From Otatea glauca (Eukaryota > Streptophyta > Magnoliopsida > Poales > Poaceae), in contig CM070725.1 in assembly GCA_036346275.1 (NCBI GenBank), positions 18,590,216 through 18,654,215 on the forward strand: DNA of 64,000 nucleotides. Direction: 5' to 3'. The position numbers were made by a program, and so were the translations under genes. A model generated the notes under the pieces. It had not been told where the DNA came from and searched no databases. It saw nothing but the letters and a program-made list of their open reading frames with translations. The stretch's first letter is position 1. Each line of letters opens with the position of its first letter. Below are positions 56,464 to 64,000 of this stretch, in pieces.

Positions 56464-57051
56464 GTACGCCAGATCGATATTTTCAGTCCGACGCTAAGAA
56501 CTTCCTTCACCGAGCGTACTTCATGTACGCCGGACCGATTTTTGATGGTCCGGCGTTATAAATTTTCCTTTGATTCTTTTTCAACCAAGTATAACTATGT
56601 TCGTCGGACCAATCTAAATTCTTTCTCAAAATTAGTCCGGCATAAGTTATATTTTCACTCTAAATAAAATTCTAGTCTGTGTTAAAATTTATTTTAACCA
56701 GAAATATAAAGTCTGATGCAGACCAGAATTCCTTGTGTACGTCGGACCAATTTTTTCGGTCCAGCGCGAACATGTTTCATTCAGATAAAACCAACCATTT
56801 TCCCATGTACGCCGGACCAACTTTTTCGGTCCGACGCAAATGCTATCTGCTGGTACTCAAAAGAAACAAATCATGTGTACGCAGGACCAGCTTTTTCGGT
56901 CCGGCACAAGCATTGTCTTTCTGATATCAAAATCAAACAAATGCATGTGTGCGACGGACCAATATTTTCGGTCCGGCGTAAGTGGGTCATTCTTAGCACA
57001 ACAATGCTTTCCAATCCTATGTACCCCGGACCAAAGTTTTTGGTCCGGCGT
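56464..57051. repeat. array of eight hairpin units in the Sirevirus U3
   Basis: Each unit has a left arm like ACGCCGGACC, a T-rich loop of about 10 bases and a right arm like GGTCCGGCGT. Left arms start at 56466, 56527, 56602, 56739, 56809, 56879, 56951 and 57023. Unit 2 has perfect 10-bp arms. The last five are spaced 70-72 bp. Only the arms and loop are conserved; the spacers are unrelated. The array ends 43 bp before the TATA box, which suggests a promoter role. Confidence 0.88.
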
Positions 57052-57093
57052 GTGTGTATACTTTGACTTATGACTCATATACCTTAAAATTCT

Positions 57094-57100
57094 TATAAAA
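57094..57100 (+). promoter_or_regulatory. Sirevirus LTR TATA box
   Basis: TATAAAA followed by AGGGGCAGC, directly downstream of the hairpin array. A standard LTR promoter position. Confidence 0.6.
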
Positions 57101-57910
57101 AGGGGCAGCAGTTGACCTACCCCATCTATCCTACCAACCCCCAACGGGCAAATGGTAGCTGCAATGGTTATCTCTGTTTAGGATCTATATATAGAATGCC
57201 TGGGTTCACAAACAACATACACAAAGCTTTGCACATTCACATCCTTGATATCCTGACCATCTTTGACATCATTCAAACCATATACAACTCTTGATCTTTA
57301 GAATTCCTGAGCTTCATTTTTATCAAGAGTTTGAGCTTCAACTCAAAAAATCACAAACATTCATTCTGAACATTTAGAGTACTTGCTCCAAGCTAAGTTT
57401 AGGTTGCATCTAGCTACTGAACCAAGAGACAGGGCTTGTGGATAGTCTATTACTCTTGGAACTATTTGTTCCTAGAGCGGTTGGAGAAGTTGTTGGTGCG
57501 ACCTATCCAACGAGAGATTGTGGAGGGCCACCATTACTGTGAAAGGTTGAGACTCACCTCACTGGAGTAGTGAAAGAGTCAAGATAGTGAAAAACCAAAA
57601 GCTATTGAGATTGGCTGTTTGGTGGAGCAATACTTCTGAGGAAGTGCTCTAACGGGGATGTAGGAGTGATCTCTGAACCTCGGTGGAAAATCATTGAATT
57701 CTCCTATTTTTGTTTATCATTGCTTATTATTCTATTATTGTTTCTCATTCGAAATTCCCTTCCTTACAAAGTTTTCTTGAACAAGTGTTGTGCTGGACTT
57801 CTATACTAATTGCTTCTGTTTCTAATTTTATTAAGAAAAGTTTTTCGTAATAATTAAAAAGTTTTAATGTTGCCTATTCACCCCCCCTCTAGGCCAACTT
57901 GATCCTTACA

Positions 57911-60900
57911 GCCCGCGGACCCCTAATTTTATGGTGCCACCGTCGGCCATGGCTGCCGAAGCATCTCTACGGTGGCGACCCATCTCCCGGCCATCTTCGG
58001 CCACCGCGGTCCCACCCCTGCATGCACACGGACTCCCTGGTGCTCACCACGGAACTAATTCGTCGCCTTCGACGAAGCCTCACCGCCAGCAAACCCCGTT
58101 TGCCCCTGCCCTGCTTCGGCTCTATGCCATGCGGGTCCAGCTCGTTAGTCTCACGGGCGCTCCTGCCCCACAGCCCTCTCGGCCCCGCGCGTCAGTCGCA
58201 CGCTCGTGCAAGGTGTCCCTGCCACCTGGGCTAGGCCCGTCAGCGCCTCAACCCAGCCGCAACCAAAAAACGGAAAGCGCCTTTCCGGCTCAAATAAGCA
58301 CTTTCCGAAAGAGGCAATTATCCCGATTTTCAGCATTTCCTAAACCGAGGATATTCATTTGCTTATAACTTTTGCATTTTAACTCCAAATGAAATGAAGT
58401 AAGTTTATAAATTCTTGATAAATCATGTAGATTTAGAATATGCAAAAATATTTTGAAAATTAACTCTGTTTAAACTTTCAATTTAAATTTAAATAAAGAA
58501 GTTAAAATATGTCATTCATAGAATTTTTGCAAATGAACTCCATTTGAATGAAACCAAATTTATTAGAAACCTTAAATCCTCAGGAACCTAAATATAAAAA
58601 ATTATTTAGATTTTGACTTGATTTACATCATTTTCTAAAGTAAGTTGTTTCCAATGTATTGAATATTCAAATATGAATATCTTTTGGAAAAAGAATTCAA
58701 TTCATGTCAAACTAGTTTCTATGTGTTTAAAAGTTAGTAATCTACCTAGATATGCAAAAACATTTAGAACTGAATCTAGTTTGAATTAAATTTGAAGATT
58801 GATTATTTTCCAATGCATAGAAATTAAAATAAATATAACTTAAAGCATACAAATTCAAACAATGGTAAACTGATTCTTAGGTCTTTAATAAAATCATAAT
58901 ACCCCTGGTTATGCAAAAATATCTCATGTTTGTGCAAATCTGAATTAATTCCATGTTAAGCCTTAATATTCACTTATATAAAAACTATCTCAGATAAAAG
59001 CAAAATTTCGTGGAAACAACTTCAAAACACTATTAGGATCATCCCCTACTAATGATAGAAAAATAGATAAATAATCTTATAAGGTGCAGTCGCAAACTAA
59101 AAACCAAAACTGAACCTTTGTCGCATAGAATTTAGAAACACTTAAGTCTTTTCGGTAGCCTGTAAAATATCTTGTCTAAATGCAATTATTGTCCAGATTA
59201 GCCTAGTAATGATATTTAAAATATATACTACCATAATCCAAAAAAATATTCTAATTACAACTTGCTTTGCATCTGAATCCTGTTAGCCCAATACACTTAA
59301 GTGTCATGGTCACTAGAAACCTTAATACCATGTAAGCTATTTCAGCAATGAATATAATGTCTCATCCAAATCCTAAAATTTATGAAATTAGCTTATAAGC
59401 TCTCCCTAAAGTATAGACTACCCTATTCTGAAGAAATAATCTCGTATCATCATGCTCTGCATATAAATCCAGTTAGCAAAATAACCTTAAGTATTATGAT
59501 TTTTGGACTTCATAATATGAATAAGCAAACTTAGTAGTATTGAAGAAATCTGTAGTTAAGATATTTGTATCACCAGATCCTTCTTAAAAACCACAAATAT
59601 ATATAACCAGTAACCTAACAAAACAGATCAAATATATTCGAAACTACTTCTCGTGCAAAATCTATTAAGGATTAAGTGCTAATCATTCATAGCATGCAAC
59701 TTAATGATCTAACGTGTTAATTCTATTAATCCAAATAATTTTAGCATCTAGAATTCGAAAATCAAGAATAGATAGTCCATAAAAGAAATCGTGCAATGCT
59801 TAACCTAAAAGCTATTAACGATATGAATGTATATTCGACTATAATGCAAGAACGTGAAATCATTCAACACAAACCCTAAGTCACACCTATTTCCTATAGT
59901 TGATTTATTTGATTTTTCTATCCGTCTTCTTTTTGCCCTTATTGAACTTGTTATTTGTTGTGTTGTGTTCTTCGTTCGCCACGTGTAGAACCCGACGTCA
60001 TTGATTCCATCATCGACAACGTCAACTGTGACCTTGACTTCATCGGAAGCAATAAATAAGCAAGGAAAATAGAACTTCCTTGATAAGTATGGATTTGTGA
60101 ACCTTGATAACCCCAGAATAAGGTAAACAATACATAATGTCATCATGGGATTACTCCACTTAGCAGTCATGCTTAGCCATGCTTAAAGAAACATTAAAAT
60201 TTCAATATGGTTAAAAATATTGGATATGACAAAATATTTGGTAATGACCTTTCTTAATGATTGGTATTTTTATTAAAAATGAAAATGAAACTATGGTTTT
60301 GATGCGGGCAATTATTGGCAATAGCCGGATGTACAAGGGACTTGTACATAGTGTAGGGGGAGATTACTGCCCGTATTGGATTAAGTACCGAACTATGGGT
60401 TGTTTTCAGGCTAAGAAACACGTACAACCACAAGTGCTGGTATGGGTCAGCCTTAAACCAATTAAGTTATTTGGTTTAACTTTGCACATTGGTAGGCTTG
60501 AGTAGTACGAGCTTCTTTAGTGACTGGTTGCTCGGAGGGGGCCCACACCGAGGTGTTGGGAGTCACGTTTGCTGATACAACGGTGTACGCTATACTTGGG
60601 TATGCTTAATCATTTACTGTACAGTGACTGTACAAACATTTACACCATAGTACGGGTTTAACGTCACCGTGTTGGTGCAAAGTTAACCTAGATAATGTAA
60701 AGGTTTTCGTCATGAACATTCTAGCCACTACGCCAAAGGTGCGTGAAACATACGGCAAAAAGAAAAGGTCATGACTTGTGGGTAAAGATGTACACCTCTG
60801 CAGAGTGTAAAACTAATCGATTAGCCGCGCCCGCAGTTATGGGTACTTGGTAAAGTCATCACATAGTTAGCTGTTTTATTTTCATAAAATTTTGTTTCTA

Positions 60901-61481
60901 CCATGTGACGGTGATTTCTTCCATGTGTTGGTGAAAAATGGTTCGTAGATATGGTCATGATACCCAGGTTCGTGATTTCACTTATTCGTATTTATATACA
61001 GTTATTCTACATATGAAATTGCTTTTACTTAAAATTTCGTTTGCAATCTACTATTCTGTATTTACATTTCAAATTAGCTTTATGCAAATTAACTGTAGTA
61101 GCCTTTCCTTTGAAATGGCTTGCATATACTATAGGTTTTGCAAATGTCTTGCGGAGTACGAAAGTACTCACCCTTGCTTATTTGTTGTTTTTAGGGTGGA
61201 GAATTAGATTAGTCCGATGAAACTTATTTGACGCAGAATTCTGGAATATTAATGATTAAGCTTTTCTAGGGACTATGCCTTGTCAGTTGCCTAAGGGTTG
61301 GATGTGCACACTACAAGACTCTTGAATATCTCCGCTGCATTTCTCTGTATTGTAAGATCTTATTGTATAAATTACCATTATCATTTGTAATAAAGAGTAT
61401 GGATGTGATATCAATTGTTGTAAATGTGCATGCTTATGAGATTTCTATTTTTGCATTTATGTGAAAATGGGGGTCGCTACA
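57911..61481 (+). repeat. long gypsy LTR, 5' edge unclear (LTR-E)
   Basis: The right end CGCTACA is followed by a primer site, so this is a 5' LTR in plus orientation. It shares with LTRs A-D the exon-like island (59989-60059), CTCTGCAGAG (60796-60805), a hairpin (60813-60824) and a second hairpin (61154-61169). The first 460 bases are GC-rich and the next 1.6 kb very AT-rich with no feature I recognise. The true start may lie inside this interval or have been lost at the Sirevirus join. AATAAAGAG near 61390 may be its poly(A) signal. Confidence 0.75.
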
Positions 61482-61483
61482 GT

Positions 61484-61495
61484 TGGTATCAGAGC
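61484..61495 (+). other. primer binding site, initiator-Met tRNA
   Basis: TGGTATCAGAGC two bases after the LTR end CTACA. Perfect match. The internal sequence that follows (61496-62258) has no recognisable gag and is cut by the second Tat-like LTR. Confidence 0.9.
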
Positions 61496-62258
61496 TATAC
61501 TAACTGCAGGATAAACCCTAGGTTGGTCGTTAATTGGCATGCTGTCTATAGGATGAAACCCTAGATAGAATGGTAGGAAGTATGAGAATGGGCCAAATTC
61601 AAAGTTTATTTTCGAAAGTTACTATATTTTCAAAATGTAGTCATTGCTATTCTTTCCTCCTTCCTAAGTTCTTACTCTTACCCCTACTTTCATTTTGGTC
61701 TATAAAACAAATTCCTCTTTCCTTAAAACAATTCTCGCTCATAGTTTATCTTCGCTATTTGTGTTTGAAGAAGTCCGAGATATGTCGCTACCATTATACA
61801 TGCTCAACCAATGAAGACTATAAATCTACACCGACAACCTCAAGGAGACGGACATAACACTTCGCTACCCCGACAAAGGCAGAAGTAAAGCCCGAAGACT
61901 ACTCCATGAAGAGCCGGTATCACCCAATAGTAAAATGTGGAAGATTAGAGTATATTAGGTTCTTCGTTAGGAAAGGAACCACTATGCGTACCCATATTAT
62001 TCTGCTTTAGCTATATAAAACATTCTTATGTAGTGTTTATATCTTGATATTTGTAATTGGTTTCTATTCTTTTGTCCGGGCCGATTTACGTGTGAACTTA
62101 ACCTTTAGGATAAAGTTTTACGATGAGTTGCCCTTACATATGAATCCAGAAACCTCAACCCATTGGCTTAAAAGAAAATTTCATAAAACAACTTATCCCT
62201 TTTTTCTATAGAATTTCTTACAAGCTTATCTCTTCTCTCTGTAGAACTTCTCACCTGT
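61496..62258 (+). mobile_element. start of gypsy internal region, no domain seen
   Basis: Leader-like sequence after the primer site. The longest frame (61570-61857, 95 codons) is leucine/serine-rich without a known motif. The region is interrupted at 62258 by a Tat-like LTR, so gag may continue beyond the window. Confidence 0.5.
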
Positions 62259-62800
62259 TGTCGACTTTTGTAGCCGGTAATGAAATTATGCGGTAGGCGC
62301 TAGATCTCAAACTCGAAGGTCACACAAGACAGGGATTTTAGACAGGTTTAGGCTCTCGCGGAGGAGATAATACCCTAATCCTATGTGCTGGGATTATGCA
62401 GATCTCTTGGATCTAAGATTGCTCAAAGCGCAATATGCTCTGGGCGATATGAGGGGTGCTATGCTCTATGGCTTGATTGCTCTATGCTTGGATGATCGGA
62501 CCCCTATGTTGTTGCCCGCCCTCTCCCTTATATAGCGGGGGTGGGGCGGCTTACAGAGTCCTGATCGATTAATAGATTCCGATCGGTTACAAGATTCTAG
62601 TCGATTCTGAGGATAGAGTTTACATCTTTATCTACCCTATTAACGACTCGAATTACAACCGTATCTATCATATCTAAATATAAGTTCAACTTCCTTTAGG
62701 ATATATCCCTTGCGCACGGCAGCGAGGCTTTGACGAGGAGTATCTTACAGGCCTCCCTCTTGGGCCTGTCATGAGGGTACCCGGGTTCTTATATTCCACA
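62259..62800 (-). repeat. Tat-like 3' LTR of the second element
   Basis: The minus-strand TATA (TATATAAG) before a GC-rich run is conserved near 62530. CGATYGGTTA-type repeats are present. The left flank CCTGT is half of an expected 5-bp duplication, and the other half lies outside the window. Confidence 0.88.
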
Positions 62801-63738
62801 GTAGCCCCCGAGTCCTTTGCGATCGAGTTGCCGCCTTCCTGGTTGCAGACCAATTGAGCCATGCTTCACGCCGAGTGCTTCCAGTTCTTGATGCAGCTTC
62901 CCGACTAGTTTTCCTTTACAGCCGAGTGCCCTGTTGTAGGCAAAGAGATCGTGAAGGACTCAATAGATCTCCACGCGTTAAACTTTTCGAGTAGTTCCTA
63001 GCCCAATTATTGGAATTCTGGCAGTCGACTCATCTTGGTACATACTGTATCCCAAACAATATGCAAAAGTCAAAATGCTTTTCCCGCTCAAGGCAAAATT
63101 CAGCGTTGCTCCGTTTAAATTCATTCGTCGCCGAAGTTGCTGATGTCATTGTTGAAGCGTTGGCTCACACACGTTGTATCCAAATTTAGTAGCCCTGAAA
63201 TCATGTATATGCAGAACTTAGGCAATGTAAAAACAATTCACTCGGATGTGATGTCCGACTGGTGTATATATAATTTTAGAGTTTTTTACTCTTTTTGCTT
63301 ATTGATTTTGAATTCATCCGAGTGGTTTGACTCTTTTTGTTTAAGCACTCTGCCCGACTAGTCTAGCCCCCGAGCGTTGGGAGTCGACTCATGGCTCTTT
63401 TTCCCAGGCACAAGTTTTGGGTGACTAAAGTTTGCCATTGATGAAATTGAGCTTCACAACTCGAATGTCCTTTTCGGATTCACTTGCAATCGTTAAGCAA
63501 AAGAAGAAAAATACAACTCAGAAAAAGATGTGAGAATGCGAACACTATTAGATGTAGCCCTCGACTTACTGCTTAGTTGTGGGTCAACTAAGTAGCAAGT
63601 CAGGAAAGTCAACAATTTTATTTATAATGACATAATTGAGTAAAAAGCGACTTAGCAGCTTTATGCTCCATATGTTGCTGACGATCATGCTATCTTTGCT
63701 CGTGGCGTAGGCGTAGGCTTGTAGATGAGTTATAGGCG

Positions 63739-64000
63739 GCGCTCGGGGCGCAGGCGTGGCTCGTGGCCGTACCGAAGGTGGCGCTCGGGGCGCAGGCGTA
63801 GGCTAGTGGTCGTGCCGAAGGTGGCGCTCGGGGCGCAGGCGTGGCTCGTGGCCGTGACGAAGGTGGCGCTCGAAGCGCAGCGTAGGCTCGTGGGTATCTT
63901 GAAGGTGGCGCTTCGAGGCACAGGCGTGGCTCGTGGCCGTGCGAAGAAGAGGCACTCGGGAAGTGGCGTAGGCTCGTGGCCGTCTGAAAAGGTGGCGCTT
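63739..64000. repeat. GC-rich minisatellite, ~42-bp units
   Basis: Units of the form GGCGCTCGGGGCGCAGGCGT, GGCTCGTGGCCGT, ..GAAGGT start at 63739, 63780, 63823, 63865, 63907, 63951 and 63994, so the period is 41-44 bp. The array runs off the window. It begins where the first Tat element has the integrase C-terminal coding (39007-39070), so it replaces pol sequence. The 63-codon minus frame across it is a product of the repeat. Confidence 0.88.

Larger units (their letters stand above)
55741..57910 (+). mobile_element. Sirevirus (Maximus/SIRE-like) 3' end and LTR
   Basis: The left part (55741-56077) is 3' untranslated internal sequence with two purine tracts. The LTR follows. The phrase GTCATCAATCACCAAAAAGG before the LTR and the end CCCCCCTCTAGGCCAACTTG are typical of Sirevirus 3' ends. 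All coding domains and the 5' LTR are missing at the join with the gag relic near 55740. Confidence 0.8.
56078..57910 (+). repeat. Sirevirus 3' LTR (1833 bp)
   Basis: It starts TGAGAGCATCTAGGCTCC and ends GATCCTTACA. The U3 region carries eight hairpin units (56464-57051), then a TATA box (TATAAAA, 57094-57100). The rest is AT-rich and ends with the poly-C/AGGCCAACTT signature. No frame in it looks like a gene. Confidence 0.85.
62259..64000 (-). mobile_element. second Tat-like element, 3' end (continues past window)
   Basis: A 542-bp LTR (62259-62800) with ends TGTCGACTTTTG and ATATTCCACA matches the LTRs of the central Tat element but is more diverged, with a different 80-bp stretch near 62430-62510. 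The polypurine tract complement GTAGCCCCCGAGT follows (62801-62813). The internal part (62814-63690) aligns in pieces to 34203-34360 and to 38790-39060 of the first element. The whole antisense gene between those points is absent. Confidence 0.85.

Noticed and set aside
56464..57051. CRISPR-like array (regularly spaced dyad repeats with unrelated spacers)
   Set aside because: Repeats are diverged, spacing varies from 61 to 137 bp, and the array is inside a plant LTR promoter with no associated genes.
57899..58368. GC-rich block with 111- and 145-codon frames, possible host gene exon
   Set aside because: It lies between a Sirevirus LTR end and AT-rich sequence of LTR-E, shows no domain or clear splice structure, and grass gypsy LTRs often have such a block.
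61484..61495. tRNA-like sequence TGGTATCAGAGC
   Set aside because: It is the primer binding site complementary to initiator-Met tRNA. There is no cloverleaf around it. The same holds for 20938 and 52327.
63730..63921. 63-codon minus-strand frame with repeated S-A-T-F phrases
   Set aside because: It is the translation of the 42-bp minisatellite, with no start context or domain.

Overview
The window looks like heterochromatic nuclear DNA from a plant, most likely a grass (Poaceae). Almost everything I can identify is a transposable element or a relic of one: Ty1-copia, Sirevirus-like copia, Ty3-gypsy of the chromovirus (Tekay/Del-like), Tat/Retand-like and Athila-like types, one LINE, and one hAT DNA transposon. 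I see no convincing host gene, tRNA, rRNA or CRISPR array. Every retroelement reading frame carries stops or frameshifts, so coding entries are called pseudogenes.

Layout. 1-5013: 3' part of a Ty1-copia element (+) ending in a 221-bp LTR. 5095-7667: 5'-truncated LINE (-). 7668-9286: 3' part of a long gypsy LTR (+). 9287-26863: a Sirevirus-like copia element (-) whose 5' LTR is split by about 9 kb of other elements (16477-25633). That insert holds a long gypsy LTR (16477-19585) and a head-to-tail non-autonomous LTR element (19586-25633), which itself carries a solo copia LTR with target duplication AAATT. 26864-28600: an Angela/BARE-like LTR piece, an Athila-like gag relic and an unclassified segment. 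28601-31557: a hAT element with perfect 8-bp target duplications (CCCGTAAG). 31566-33680 and 55244-55740: a gypsy gag relic split by the central nest. 33681-55243: a Tat/Retand-like element (-) with perfect duplications (CATGA). Its 5' LTR is in turn split by a 9.9-kb chromovirus (45233-55135, -). 55741-57910: 3' end and LTR of a Sirevirus (+). 57911-62258: a long gypsy LTR with PBS and the start of its internal region. 62259-64000: 3' LTR and 3' internal end of a second Tat-like element (-), ending in a 42-bp minisatellite.

Three signals stand out beyond ordinary nesting. First, five related gypsy LTRs in three sub-types keep the same order of short elements: an exon-like acidic island with a pyrimidine-tract acceptor and, in four of five, a perfect AG|GCAAGT donor; then a CTCTGCAGAG palindrome with a hairpin; then a second hairpin. 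Both hairpins vary in pairing-compatible ways. Second, the Tat element carries on its antisense strand an intron-containing gene relic (Transposase_28-like) and a separate 75-codon mini-gene with its own TATA box, whose stop codon lies at the centre of a perfect 25-bp palindrome. Third, the Sirevirus LTR has eight hairpin units packed just upstream of its TATA box.

Replication logic for the LTR elements is the standard one: LTR promoter, tRNA-primed minus strand from the PBS, plus strand from the polypurine tract, integration with a 5-bp duplication. Orientation and nesting were set from PBS, PPT, TG...CA ends and target duplications read directly from the sequence. Family names rest on recognised protein motifs and not on any database search.
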